A stretch of DNA of 47,716 nucleotides. It comes from an uncultured Schlesneria sp. Lineage in GTDB: Bacteria > Planctomycetota > Planctomycetia > Planctomycetales > Planctomycetaceae. Positions 1-9,415 of this stretch are shown one piece after another. Within the stretch, counting starts at the first letter, position 1. Each line of letters starts with the position of its first letter. Position numbers and translations under genes: made by a program. Location: assembly GCA_903899985.1 (NCBI GenBank), contig CAIULL010000046.1:1-47716 (forward strand). The letters run 5' to 3'. The notes beneath the pieces are model-generated. The model saw only the letters and a program-made list of their open reading frames with translations, ran no database searches and was not told the origin of the DNA.

Positions 1-2
1 CA

Positions 3-257
3 GAAAACATCTCGGCCACACGACTGAAAACTATTCGCACCGAAATCGACGAGATGAATGCGCTGTACGAAAATGTCAAAGCGGGCGATCGTTATTCACT
101 GACCTATATTCCTGGGATCGGAACCGAACTCGCTTTGAACAGTAAGAAGAAGGGACTGGTACCTGGGGCGGAATTCGCCGCGGCCTATTTTTCGATCTGG
201 CTCGGCAAAAAGCCGATGGATGTCGCGATGCGTGATACTCTTCTCATGCCGCGCTGA
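3..257 (+). CDS. chalcone isomerase-like protein, C-terminal part
   Basis: The open frame enters from the left edge, so only the last 84 residues are seen; the internal ATG at 54 is probably not the true start. The visible end has the pattern GDxYxLxYIPGxGT, then KGLVPGAEFAAA and SIWLGKKPMD, which matches the end of bacterial chalcone-isomerase-like domains (Chalcone_3 type). In bacteria these are usually secreted or periplasmic proteins of unclear role, and true isomerase activity should not be assumed. The gene ends 285 bases before the left inverted repeat of the insertion sequence. The stretch from 258 to 542 holds no gene, tRNA or clear terminator that I can see. Confidence 0.7.
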   Translation, partial: ENISATRLKTIRTEIDEMNALYENVKAGDRYSLTYIPGIGTELALNSKKKGLVPGAEFAAAYFSIWLGKKPMDVAMRDTLLMPR

Positions 258-542
258 ACTGAACAGTTCGCCATCTTTGCACTGATTCTTCAAGCACTGC
301 GTTGAGCTATGGCAGCTTCCAGCTTCCCTCTGCTTGTCAGCGTGCCGCAGAAAGACAACGCGTTGTGAATCGGAGCTTCGAAGAAGTGCGTTTCCTAGCT
401 TGAGCTTGGGAAGAAGAACATAGACGACAAGAACCTACCGAATACCATTTCGCATCTTCTCAAAAAAGAAATTCAAGCCAAGTATTTGTCCCGAAGCGGA
501 GGCAACGCTTGAATCGTTTTCGACGCATGCTCATCACGCGGA

Positions 543-560
543 GAGGCTGTCATTTTTTGC
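543..560 (+). repeat. left terminal inverted repeat of the IS
   Basis: GAGGCTGTCATTTTTTGC. It pairs with 2184-2201 with two mismatches. The outermost ten bases (GAGGCTGTCA) are identical in both ends. Confidence 0.7.
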
Positions 561-626
561 ATTTTACCGACGATTTTCGTTGATTGAATCTTTCCACGCT
601 TGTGTTCAGGCGCTAGGATTCGCGCC

Positions 627-2027
627 ATGACACAATCCCTCCCAGACGATCGCGTTTCGAAATTAAATTCAGCACCTTCATTGTTCGCAGATGATCCTCT
701 CACGGACGATTCGGTTGTCTCCTTTGAACCGGTGGCAGCTTCACGTGGGGTTCCGCGCGTCAAACGTCCGGTGCGCGATCAATACGAGTTTCGCCAGATG
801 TGCCTGGACGACTTAGTTCCATCAGACCACCCGGTGCGTGCGGTTTGGATGTTTGTGATGGCGCAAGATCTGTCCTCATTGTATGACAAAATTGCTGCTG
901 TCGAAGGAGAGGTCGGTCGCGACGCGATTGATCCTCGAATCCTCATGGCTTTATGGTTATTCGCGACTGTGGAGGGGATTGGTAGTGCGAGAGAGATTGA
1001 GCGCCGAACCACTCGCGACAACCCGTTTCGTTGGATTTGTGGTGGCGTGTCGGTCAATCACAATCGGCTATCGCAATTTCGCACTGGAACAACGGCGCTA
1101 TTGGACGATGTGTTGACGAATAGCATCGCGGTATTGATGCAACAGCACCTGGTGTCGCTGAAGCGCGTCGCACAGGATGGCATGCGGGTTCGGGCCAGTG
1201 CTGGTAGATCGTCATTCCGCCGTGAACAATCGCTGCAAGAACTGCATACAGAGGCGAAGCAGCAAGTCGAGGCACTAAAGACAGCCGCAGACGAGTCCCC
1301 CTCGGAAGCGTCCACTCGTCAGAAGGCTGCTCGCGAACGAGCCGCCACCGACCGTGAGGCACGCGTTGCGAAGGCATTGGCGGCCTTGCCTAAGCTTACC
1401 GCTGCTCGTGAGAAACGAAAAAAAGGGGATGGTAAAACGACACGCGTATCGACGACGGACCCCGAAGCTCGCAATATGAAAATGGCGAACGGCGGCTTCA
1501 ATCCCGCATATAATGTGCAATTCGCCACGGACACCGATTCTGGCATCATCGTTGGAGTGGACGTGACGAACGAAGGGAGTGATGCCGGACTGGCGCTCCC
1601 GATGGTCGAACAAATTCAAGAACGGCTCGCAACGACACCAGACGAACTGCTGTTGGATGGCGGGTATACGATGGTCAAAGACACGATCACCCTGACGCAA
1701 ATGGGCGTCGTGGTCTACATGCCGGTGAAGGAAGAAGAGAAGAAAATAGCCAAGGGGATCGACCCGTTTGTGCCAATTTCCACGGATACACCGGAAGTCG
1801 CTGCTTGGCGTCAACGCATGGGATTGCCTGAGTCGAAAGAGATCTACAAAGAGCGTGCGTCAACTGCGGAATGGGTGAACGCTCAAGCCCGTAACCGCGG
1901 TCTACAACAATTCCGAGTTCGTGGCCTGCAAAAAGTAAGGGATGTCGCCAAGTGGTTTGCAATCGTGCATAATCTTATCCGAGGGTTGGCTCTGATTGCA
2001 AAATCCGCCGAAGTTGCAGTTTGTTGA
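627..2027 (+). CDS. IS1182-family transposase (DDE)
   Basis: This is a 466-residue DDE transposase that moves the surrounding insertion sequence. The N-terminal part (about 55-165) has the DUF772-like helical domain with VPSDHPVRAV and a WICGG..VNHNRLSQFR stretch. The catalytic domain follows: first Asp in VAQDGMRVRASAG (about 184), a charged helical insert (about 195-270), NPAYNVQFATD, second Asp in LLLDGGY (about 344), and the C-terminal YKERASTAEWVNAQARNRG region carrying the Glu (about 409-415). ATG at 627 is chosen; an in-frame TTG at 600 is also possible. No frameshift is seen. Confidence 0.88.
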   Translation: MTQSLPDDRVSKLNSAPSLFADDPLTDDSVVSFEPVAASRGVPRVKRPVRDQYEFRQMCLDDLVPSDHPVRAVWMFVMAQDLSSLYDKIAAVEGEVGRDAIDPRILMALWLFATVEGIGSAREIERRTTRDNPFRWICGGVSVNHNRLSQFRTGTTALLDDVLTNSIAVLMQQHLVSLKRVAQDGMRVRASAGRSSFRREQSLQELHTEAKQQVEALKTAADESPSEASTRQKAARERAATDREARVAKALAALPKLTAAREKRKKGDGKTTRVSTTDPEARNMKMANGGFNPAYNVQFATDTDSGIIVGVDVTNEGSDAGLALPMVEQIQERLATTPDELLLDGGYTMVKDTITLTQMGVVVYMPVKEEEKKIAKGIDPFVPISTDTPEVAAWRQRMGLPESKEIYKERASTAEWVNAQARNRGLQQFRVRGLQKVRDVAKWFAIVHNLIRGLALIAKSAEVAVC

Positions 2028-2183
2028 TAAAAACACATTTTGAAGATAAAAAACTAGCCTCCGTCAAACGAAAAGGAATCTGAAGAGCGCAGATGTCCCC
2101 CAAGACCTGACTGCCGATGCTGCTGAAAACGAAATTCTCGGCAAAGGTAGAAGGATTTTAGACCACCGTTTGCCGCCATTTTC

Positions 2184-2201
2184 GCAAACACTGACAGCCT
2201 C
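2184..2201 (-). repeat. right terminal inverted repeat of the IS
   Basis: GCAAACACTGACAGCCTC, the inverted partner of 543-560 (16 of 18 positions). Confidence 0.7.
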
Positions 2202-2619
2202 GGAGCGATGATGGCTACTTTGGAAGAAATCCTGAAACTTGACTCAATGAGTCCAGTTTCAGACCCGAAGAGTCCGGGGGCTAACGCACCCCGGCTCGCC
2301 TCGTTCAACGCGCGAATGATTTCCCTATTCTAAACCCGTCAGTCGACGCGCATGAACCGGCTGTGCCGGCCGGGGGCTAATGCACCAAGGCTCGCCTCGA
2401 CTGATTTTTTCGTGAATTTCGTGTGTTTCGTGGTTCAGATTCTTTTCTTGATTGGGTTGCGGGCGAAGCCCGCGCCAGGTCCTTCGTGGTGGAATCAACC
2501 AAAGCTATCAGGGCTCAACATCGCATTTCACGGCCGCTCTTTTCGTTGGTTGAATCAAATTGTATTTGATTAAATGCCGAGCGATCCGGTCAACGTGATG
2601 TGAATGCCCCGCGTTACCT
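2202..2619. repeat. gene-free stretch with short dispersed repeats
   Basis: No gene is seen. A 30-base unit, CCGGGGGCTAAYGCACC followed by mmGGCTCGCCTCG, occurs twice (2274-2303 and 2370-2399) in direct orientation with 27 of 30 positions identical. A perfect hairpin GCGGGC-GAA-GCCCGC lies at 2459-2473. It resembles an intergenic REP-like tract; it may also carry sequences trapped by the adjacent insertion sequence. Confidence 0.5.
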
Positions 2620-3066
2620 TTAGCGATCGACGTCTTGTTCTTGCGAATCATCGAGTCGATTTTTCGTTTCTGTGCGATACGGCTGAAAAGCCGCGAGTCG
2701 GAACAAAACAGAAACTCCAATGAACGCGAGGAAACCCGCTGCAGACGCAATTGCGATCGTTGGAAGAGTTGCAAACCGACTGGATGCTGCGGCACTCCCC
2801 ATCAGTCCAAAAAACGTAATCGCTGTCCCGATGGCTCGAAGGGAAGCGATTCCCGCCTTTGGCGTTTCAACGCAAAGTTCCCCCTGATCTGCCGCCGAGG
2901 ATGCCTCAGCCAATTCATTTTCGCAGGTCGTTTCTTGATCGGACTCGCTGTTGGGGTTGATTTCTTCTTCCCATAAATCCTGGGATTCGCCAATTCCAAG
3001 AATGGATAGCATGGTTTGACATACCAACAGCATCAGACCGAAAACTGCGCAGATGACGAAAAGCAT
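2620..3066 (-). CDS. small membrane protein of unknown function
   Basis: A 148-residue protein, not recognised as a named family. It begins with a hydrophobic helix (about 1-23, LFVICAVFGLMLLVCQTML), followed by an acidic, soluble middle (about 30-75, rich in Glu, Asp and Ser), then two further hydrophobic segments (about 80-130), and a charged tail. The layout resembles membrane partners of NfeD/SPFH proteins but no motif proves it. ATG at 3066 is chosen over TTG at 3096 because GGGAGG lies about 11 bases upstream. It stands alone on the minus strand, 150 bases from gpsA. Confidence 0.6.
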   Translation of the reverse strand: MLFVICAVFGLMLLVCQTMLSILGIGESQDLWEEEINPNSESDQETTCENELAEASSAADQGELCVETPKAGIASLRAIGTAITFFGLMGSAAASSRFATLPTIAIASAAGFLAFIGVSVLFRLAAFQPYRTETKNRLDDSQEQDVDR

Positions 3067-3218
3067 GTTGATCGTTTCGCCTCCCTCATGAATCAAGGTC
3101 CTTCAATAGCAGCTTGAACGCAAGATTTGCTTCGATGGATCAAATCTGACGAGAAGGCGTGATGAGGGGCGAAACAATATCTGGCAATTTCTCTCTTCAT
3201 GTCTGGTGAGCCCGAAGG

Positions 3219-4214
3219 TCATTCTGCCCGCAGGGGCCTTAGCATCAATGATCGAGTCGCGTCGCTGGCGGAGCGGTTTTCGTACAGGACGCGGTAAACT
3301 TCGGAGGTGATCGGCATTTCGATCCCTTCCTGCTCGCTGACGTCAAATACGCTCTTGGCCGTGGCGACACCTTCCGCGACGGCATCCATTGTTGAGAGGA
3401 TTTGCGTTAATGTTTCCCCTTTACCGAGACGGACACCGACACCACGATTTCGTCCGTAGGGGCTGACGCAGGTTGTGATGAGATCGCCCATCCCGGCCAG
3501 ACCGGTGAACGTCCCTGGTTCGGCACCAAATCGTTGACCAAAGCGGGTCATTTCGACCAGTCCTCGTGTCATGAGCGAAGACTTGGCGTTATCACCGTAT
3601 CCCAGACCGTCTGAAATCCCCGCTGCAATTGCAATCACATTCTTCAATGCGGCGGCTAATTCGACGCCGATCAGATCGAGGTTCGTGTAAACCCGGAAAC
3701 GTTCTGTATTGAACATTCGCTGGACTTGCCGGGCCAAACCGAGATCTCCGCTCGCTGCCACGACGGTTGCAGGCATGCGCCGCGAGATTTCTTCGGCGTG
3801 ACTTGGCCCGCCGACGGCGACCACCGCTCGACTCCCCAGGACTTCTGTGATGATTTCGCTGGGGCGCATGAACGTTTCGTTCTCGATCCCCTTGATGACG
3901 CTGATCATGGGACGATTACGGTTCAAATACGGCCGCATCTCGGTCAGACTGTGCCGCAGGAATTGAGTCGGGATCGCTGCGACGATGTATTCGCAGTCTC
4001 GAAGCGCGAGCTCGATATCGGCCGTAATGAAAATATTTTCCGGCAACCGAACGCCAGGTAATAATCGCTTGTTTTCGCGTGCCTGTTGAATCTGCTCGGC
4101 GTGGGCCGGGTTACGAGCCCACATTGCAACATGCTGGTCGTTGTGTTCGGCAAGCAGTATGGCACAAGCCGTTGCCATGGCACCATTGCCAAGAACAGTG
4201 ATTTTGGTCGTCAT
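3219..4214 (-). CDS. gpsA: glycerol-3-phosphate dehydrogenase [NAD(P)+]
   Basis: Reduces dihydroxyacetone phosphate to sn-glycerol 3-phosphate for phospholipid synthesis in the cytoplasm. The 331-residue length is typical. The Rossmann motif GNGAMATA is at 9-16, the two conserved lysines are in IKGIE (K108) and ALKNVIAIAAG (K191), the GGPSHAEEI motif is at 135-143, and the substrate loop GDNAKSSLMTRG follows. The start codon overlaps the stop of the upstream large surface-protein gene by four bases (ATGA), so translation is probably coupled, which is an odd pairing for a housekeeping enzyme. Confidence 0.95.
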   Translation of the reverse strand: MTTKITVLGNGAMATACAILLAEHNDQHVAMWARNPAHAEQIQQARENKRLLPGVRLPENIFITADIELALRDCEYIVAAIPTQFLRHSLTEMRPYLNRNRPMISVIKGIENETFMRPSEIITEVLGSRAVVAVGGPSHAEEISRRMPATVVAASGDLGLARQVQRMFNTERFRVYTNLDLIGVELAAALKNVIAIAAGISDGLGYGDNAKSSLMTRGLVEMTRFGQRFGAEPGTFTGLAGMGDLITTCVSPYGRNRGVGVRLGKGETLTQILSTMDAVAEGVATAKSVFDVSEQEGIEMPITSEVYRVLYENRSASDATRSLMLRPLRAE

Positions 4215-7200
4215 TCAAGGTTACCGTTGATGTAGAATCCTCCCGTAAACGAATTGACGGGAGCTGAAAACAATGACTGTGATGTCGCCGCGTTGTAAAT
4301 CAAATTGTTAACGGTCCCTGTGAATTGGATCGTCGGGGCGACCGCAGTGAAGATGATTCCCTGATGAGTTGTCAGGTCTGTCGATAACAGATTGATCGTG
4401 TTTCCGTCAATTTGCAATCGGGAATTGGCCGCAACGTTGTCAAACAGCATACCAGTCAGACCGCCCGATGCGTCCGTGATGATGTTCGAAGCAATGTAAT
4501 CGGTACTGGTCCCTGTGAGAGCAAATCGTTCGCCGATGCCAGCGGTGCCGTCGAAGGTCAACGTGTTCGAGGTCACGTTCAGAATCGATGTTCCCGCCGC
4601 GATAAATGATACGCCCGTCCCCTGGCTGTTTGCAAAGGTTGCCGTGTTTCCACTGACCTGAGCGGCCATTGAACCGGTTGCTGAGGTCTCTTGAATTAAG
4701 AATCCAGTCATCCCAGCCCCCTGGGCGGAAATATTGTTATTTGCAAACGTGATGCTTTCAGGGCCGCTCCAGTTGACGTTAACCACTGCGCTCCCCCCCT
4801 GATACCCAGTGATGGTATTGGAGTTGACTGTCGTCGCCAACGAAGATCCTGATCCCGTGGAAAGTGTTTGAAACAGAATTGCCGTTCCGTTTGCGTCCGA
4901 GATCGTATTGCCCGAGATTCGTGAGTTAAAGGTTCCGAGAGTATCTCCCTGGACCCGAATTGTACCACCGCCAGGTGCTCCGTTGCCGGTCAATTGAGAA
5001 TTCGCCAGCACTAACGTTGCATCATCCAGCGAGTCAACTGCATATCCTGTGGAACCCGTGATCCGCACGTCGTTTAAGACAATTTGACCGGACTTCGTCG
5101 ATTGAACGCCGACCGCATTGTTCTTGAAGTCAACCCACGAAATGTTTGTTTGCCCAAATGAATTGACGATCAAACCTGTGCCAGTATTCTGAATCGTGCC
5201 GCCGCTGGCGAGGTTTCCATTTCCCTGAACCGTGAAATTACCCTGACTTTGGACAAGGCTGATTCCGAAGGGACCGCCATTGACCGACACGTTCTGCAGT
5301 GCCGCATTAATCGTAGTCCCTTGAACGTCGACAGCCGGTGCGTTCACTGTGTTGATCGTCCCCTTGTCAATCTGCAAGAGTGAGTCACCACGTGCGTAAA
5401 GGCCGGTCGCGTTGGTGGTATTGAGTGTCATGTTATTGACAAAGATCTCGCTGGTTCCGTTGACGAGAGAAATTGCAGGAAACGCAGAGGTCGAATTCAC
5501 ATTGAGGTTGTTGATATTAATCAAAGCGTCCGAAGCGTTAACGGTGAATCCTTTTCCGTTCGGCGAATTGATCGTCGTGTAACCCGTGAAATTGTAAGTA
5601 TTATAGGTCGTCGTCGTTGTTCCGTTCGATGTCGAGGCCACTCCTGTGGTTCCCGAAATCGCCACAGCGGGACCGAACGTCTGTGTGGTATTCAAGGATG
5701 CTACGGTGACATCGGTTCCGACGTTGGTCATATTCAGGCCCGCACCACCGGTTGCTTTCACGGTCAGGTTGGCGAGTTCAATCGATCCACCCTGTGTATT
5801 CGACAGCACGAAGCCGTCGCCCTGGGATGTAATTGTTGTTCCCAGCCCGTTGAATACGAGATTTGCATTTCCACCATCGACGATGATCCCGTCGCCTCCC
5901 GCCGAATTGATTTGGATATTCGACATGTTGACATTGCCGGATGAACCAATCAGGTTAATTGCATCATTACTCATCTGATTGAAGGTGAGATCATGAAGAT
6001 TTACCCCGGACACATTGCTTCCATAAATGCCACTGATGTCATGATTGAATGTGAATCCGGAAACTTCGGTGTTTGATGCCAGCGTAATCGCTGCACTTGA
6101 AGCCAGATTACCGTTGATCGCTTCAAATCGAGGAGTGAGTGTCGCGTTGCTTTGTTGTGATGACTGTGACAGATGAGGCAGGAATGCAGTGCCTCCGCCC
6201 GCGACGGCGAGTGCTCCTGAAGCAGTGTTACTTTCACCAATCAGGTGTTGACCTGGTTGCAAGGTGATCGCTTCATTAATGATCGAGCCACTGCGAACGT
6301 AGATCACATCGCCACCAGAGGCGATTGCCCCAGCGACGGTATTAAATGGATTGGCAGTCGTGCCGTCGCCCGTCTGTTGAATTGACTGGTTGTAACTGGT
6401 GATTGTCGAGCCAGGAAGCGGTATCAATGGGTTCAATGGATTATAGGGCTGGCCGACTTCATAGACCTGTTCAACCTGATATGGCTTGCCTGTTGCCGGA
6501 TTAATGGCGACTTTGTCGTTCGTATCCACAGTTTGACGGCTGACAATCACGTTGTAGTTACGCTCGACAAACCGGAATGGCGAAGGGGTTGGTTGCTTCC
6601 ATCCGCTCGTTGGATTGTTGTTTCCGTAGGGAAGCTGAAGCGAGATCCCAGCCATGAGATTACTGCCGTACAGGGGATCGTTCGTGTAAAGCAACTGTGC
6701 GGTCACACCGTTGTTGTAAACCCCTTCGACGCGCATTTTAAAGCCGTCGACATTCCCTTTGGATCCCCCTTCAAAGTGATAGCCGCCGACGAACCCTCGA
6801 AGCCAATGCCGATCGCGGATTGGTAAGCTGTACCCAACTTCAAAATCAACGCCGCGTAGTGCTGTCCCCTGATTGACGGCGGTTCCGTAAAGAAGCTGAT
6901 TGCCGACAAGTTTCTCGCCACTGATCGAATTCGAATACGTTTGTGAGTTCGTAAAAGGCAAATAGACGTTTGAACGCAGTTCATAACGGTCGATCAAGCC
7001 TTCAAAGCTCAGGCCAATCTGCTGGAACAATTTCGATGTCGTATCATCAGCATCGTACCAGACGCTGGCACCACCCCAGGCGTTCCAGTCCTCACGAAGG
7101 TGTCGATATCCCAAACCCGCGTTTCCACCAAATCGGGATCGAGTGGACTCAAAGCCGCGGACATCGGCAAAGACAAAATGCTCGTCCGACAGCATATAGG

Positions 7201-7615
7201 GCATGACTTCCAGTGGTACGATTGAATCGCTTCGACCAAAAGTTTTGCCCGCCAGAAAGCTGGCTCGTCCGATGGCACCGAAACCATCGCTAATTTCCCG
7301 AGGCTCGTTCGGTGTTGTCATCGAAAAAAAGTTCTTAACCGTGGGAGGCGCTTTTCCTTTTTGACGGGCCTTGGCTTGCCGGCGTTCTTCTTTACGTTTC
7401 TCACGGGCGCGTTGGGTAAATATATCGACTTCCTCGCCAATCACTTCCGGCGCCGCTGGGATGTCGTCAGATTGTCCACGAACGACACTGATCCAGTCAT
7501 CGGCTCGCGTCACACGCGGTGACACGCCCCCGATGGCGATCATGAACGTGACCCACAGGCGAATCCCTGTTTGGCAAACATTCCAAACAAATGTAGACCG
7601 AGATCGAATCAACAT
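4211..7615 (-). CDS. large outer-membrane barrel plus beta-helix protein (inverse-autotransporter-like)
   Basis: A 1134-residue exported protein. Residues 1-38 form a long signal peptide ending in an Ala-rich cleavage region. A charged stretch (REKRKEERRQAKARQK) follows, then about 250 residues with aromatic-rich alternating strands (SRFGGNAGLGYRHLREDWNAWGG, GASVWYDADD, FVGGYHFEGG), as in the beta-barrel of intimin/invasin inverse autotransporters. From about residue 390 to the end come Asn-, Thr- and Gly-rich repeats (GTTANPFNTVAGAI, NTEVSGFTFNHDISGI, NNNISAQG) typical of right-handed parallel beta-helices. So an N-terminal barrel exporting a C-terminal passenger is inferred. ATG at 7615 is chosen because GGAAAGGA lies 9 bases upstream; an in-frame ATG at 7681 lacks such a site. 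Ligand or substrate is unknown. Confidence 0.72.
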   Translation of the reverse strand: MLIRSRSTFVWNVCQTGIRLWVTFMIAIGGVSPRVTRADDWISVVRGQSDDIPAAPEVIGEEVDIFTQRAREKRKEERRQAKARQKGKAPPTVKNFFSMTTPNEPREISDGFGAIGRASFLAGKTFGRSDSIVPLEVMPYMLSDEHFVFADVRGFESTRSRFGGNAGLGYRHLREDWNAWGGASVWYDADDTTSKLFQQIGLSFEGLIDRYELRSNVYLPFTNSQTYSNSISGEKLVGNQLLYGTAVNQGTALRGVDFEVGYSLPIRDRHWLRGFVGGYHFEGGSKGNVDGFKMRVEGVYNNGVTAQLLYTNDPLYGSNLMAGISLQLPYGNNNPTSGWKQPTPSPFRFVERNYNVIVSRQTVDTNDKVAINPATGKPYQVEQVYEVGQPYNPLNPLIPLPGSTITSYNQSIQQTGDGTTANPFNTVAGAIASGGDVIYVRSGSIINEAITLQPGQHLIGESNTASGALAVAGGGTAFLPHLSQSSQQSNATLTPRFEAINGNLASSAAITLASNTEVSGFTFNHDISGIYGSNVSGVNLHDLTFNQMSNDAINLIGSSGNVNMSNIQINSAGGDGIIVDGGNANLVFNGLGTTITSQGDGFVLSNTQGGSIELANLTVKATGGAGLNMTNVGTDVTVASLNTTQTFGPAVAISGTTGVASTSNGTTTTTYNTYNFTGYTTINSPNGKGFTVNASDALININNLNVNSTSAFPAISLVNGTSEIFVNNMTLNTTNATGLYARGDSLLQIDKGTINTVNAPAVDVQGTTINAALQNVSVNGGPFGISLVQSQGNFTVQGNGNLASGGTIQNTGTGLIVNSFGQTNISWVDFKNNAVGVQSTKSGQIVLNDVRITGSTGYAVDSLDDATLVLANSQLTGNGAPGGGTIRVQGDTLGTFNSRISGNTISDANGTAILFQTLSTGSGSSLATTVNSNTITGYQGGSAVVNVNWSGPESITFANNNISAQGAGMTGFLIQETSATGSMAAQVSGNTATFANSQGTGVSFIAAGTSILNVTSNTLTFDGTAGIGERFALTGTSTDYIASNIITDASGGLTGMLFDNVAANSRLQIDGNTINLLSTDLTTHQGIIFTAVAPTIQFTGTVNNLIYNAATSQSLFSAPVNSFTGGFYINGNLE

Positions 7616-7988
7616 CACGAAACGTCCTTTCCGCACGCGTCTTCCGCCGGTGCGAAACTGGTGCGCAAAGCCAAACAGCATGACGGGCTCACGATGAAAA
7701 CCTCAACACGAGAGGTCGCCGCGAAACGCCATACGGTTTCAGATTGGAATTGTGAAACGGGAAATTTACGAAGACAGATTCAGACAGGATCGGGAAGGGT
7801 ATAAATGCAGAGAGCGGTTCTGTCGAGACCGACTTTCAGACGCTTGATCGATACCAACATAGATTTCAGGAAACGGGCGAAATTCGTTTTTTATTTCGTC
7901 GAAATCCAGCAGATTCTGCCAGTTGCTGGGGATTCTCATCACCGGCAAGCACGTTTATGAAACCTTCGATGTGGTTGTGTTCTTTTGT
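7616..7988. other. intergenic stretch between two minus-strand genes
   Basis: 373 bases without a convincing gene. It carries the candidate minus-strand promoter at 7798-7826 that would serve the large surface-protein gene. No strong terminator for the phosphodiesterase gene that ends at 7989 was found. Confidence 0.5.
7798..7826 (-). promoter_or_regulatory. candidate sigma-70 promoter for the barrel/beta-helix gene
   Basis: Read on the minus strand: TCGACA, a 17-base spacer, then TATACC. The -35 box matches five of six consensus bases and the -10 box four of six. It lies about 180 bases upstream of the chosen start at 7615, leaving a long untranslated leader. Confidence 0.4.
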
Positions 7989-9374
7989 TCAGTTAAATTG
8001 CAGTTGCAAGGCAATCTCTTTGACCATTGTCATGGGAATGTCATCCGTTTCGAGATGTCGACTTGAACTGATGAAGACAGGCGATTCGCTCGATTCATGT
8101 CCGGGTGTGGGGAGTCGGCCATGGCTTCCCTTGACCAGTGAGGCATCCAGTCCGATGACATCCATGTAATAGCGAAACCCAAGAAATTTCTGAGCTAATC
8201 TGCGGGCAATATGCAGTTTGGGAAACGAAAGCTTTGGATCGATGAAAAGCTCCACAGGGTCGTAGCCTGGTTTTCGATGGATATCGATTGTTCGAGCGTA
8301 GTCGGGCGCCACCCGGTCATCTTCCCAGAAGTAATAGGTGAACCACGAATCGTTGGCCGAAACGACCACGAGTTCACCCGAACGCTCGTGGTCAATTCCA
8401 AACTGCCGTTGCTCCGCCCGGTCAAGAATCAAATCGACTCCGTCGGTCTTTTTGAGCAACAGCTTAATGGCTTTGATGTCGTCGGAGTTCTGAATATAAA
8501 CGTGTGCCACCTGATGGTCTGCGACCGCGAACGCTCGAGACGCCCCGCAATCCAATGTCTCCCAACCGAGTGGTTCACGTCTGATGGTCAAGTAGCCATG
8601 ATGACGTAAGACACGGTTAATGTGGACGGGACGAGAAACCGGCGTAATGGCGTACTCGGACAATACGATGATCTCGGCGCCGATTTCACGAGCAACCGCG
8701 ATACACTTGCCCGCCTCTGCATCAACAAGACGAATATCTTCCGCGATTTTTGGATCGCCAGGGCCGAGCCGTTGCAAGCCATAATCTAGATGAGGCAAGT
8801 ACACGAGCGTCAGGCTTGGTCGATGTCGACGCATGACTTCAATTGAGGCGTCCGCAATCCAGCGGGAACTTGTAATATCGGCTCCCGGCCCCCAAAACCG
8901 GGTCAGGGGAAAGACACCCAGCTTCCCTTGAAGTTCATCTCGCAAATTCGCCGGTTGGCTGTACGAATCGAAGACCTTGCGGCCATCGGCGGGATAGCTT
9001 GGACGTGGCGTCATCGACCAATCAACGCTGGCGTACATATTGTACCACCAGAACATTTTCGCAGTCGTATACGCAGGGTCTCGCCGCTTTCCTTCATCGT
9101 AGATGCGGTCGCCTTTGACCAGCCGATTTGACTGACGCCACAACCAAACCTCGGCCAGGTCACGAAAGTACCATCCATTTGCAACGATCCCATGCTCACG
9201 GGGAAGGGCCCCCGTAAGGATCGTTGATTGAGCCGAACAGGTCACGGCAGGCAGAACCGTTCCCATCGGCCTGGCAAAGCCCTCGTCCGCAAGACGCTTC
9301 AAATGAGGCGTATCGGCCCCAATCATGTCGTGCGTCAATCCCACGACATTCAGAAGCAAAAGTGGCCGAGTCAT
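7989..9374 (-). CDS. alkaline phosphatase superfamily phosphodiesterase/pyrophosphatase
   Basis: A 461-residue enzyme of the type I phosphodiesterase/nucleotide pyrophosphatase group. Visible motifs: an N-terminal strand LLLLNVVGLTHDMIG, the nucleophile region LPAVTCSAQSTILTG (Thr about 45), GALPREHGIVANGW, LVYLPHLDYGLQRLGPGD with an Asp/His pair, and LSEYAITPV near 257. In classical members the last is SDHGM and the first Asp is in VDG; here the corresponding places read SEYAI and NVVG, so metal ligands may differ. No signal peptide is seen, so it is likely cytoplasmic. The ribosome site is weak. It follows the LESRQMLT-type protein by 41 bases and may be cotranscribed. Confidence 0.8.
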   Translation of the reverse strand: MTRPLLLLNVVGLTHDMIGADTPHLKRLADEGFARPMGTVLPAVTCSAQSTILTGALPREHGIVANGWYFRDLAEVWLWRQSNRLVKGDRIYDEGKRRDPAYTTAKMFWWYNMYASVDWSMTPRPSYPADGRKVFDSYSQPANLRDELQGKLGVFPLTRFWGPGADITSSRWIADASIEVMRRHRPSLTLVYLPHLDYGLQRLGPGDPKIAEDIRLVDAEAGKCIAVAREIGAEIIVLSEYAITPVSRPVHINRVLRHHGYLTIRREPLGWETLDCGASRAFAVADHQVAHVYIQNSDDIKAIKLLLKKTDGVDLILDRAEQRQFGIDHERSGELVVVSANDSWFTYYFWEDDRVAPDYARTIDIHRKPGYDPVELFIDPKLSFPKLHIARRLAQKFLGFRYYMDVIGLDASLVKGSHGRLPTPGHESSESPVFISSSRHLETDDIPMTMVKEIALQLQFN

Positions 9375-9415
9375 ATCGAGTCAACTGCCTGAATTTCGCC
9401 AAAGCAAAAAGTGGA

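Larger units (their letters stand above)
543..2201 (+). mobile_element. IS1182-type insertion sequence
   Basis: One transposase gene lies between two 18-base ends that match in inverted orientation at 16 of 18 positions (left GAGGCTGTCATTTTTTGC, right GCAAACACTGACAGCCTC). The resulting element is about 1.66 kb, which is usual for the IS1182 branch of the IS5-like DDE elements. No clear target-site duplication is visible just outside the ends. The transposase frame is uninterrupted, so the copy may be active. It sits between genes and does not obviously break one. Confidence 0.75.

Noticed and set aside
1275-1814. 179-codon minus-strand frame inside the transposase
   Set aside because: Shadow of the transposase gene; no independent motif or ribosome site.
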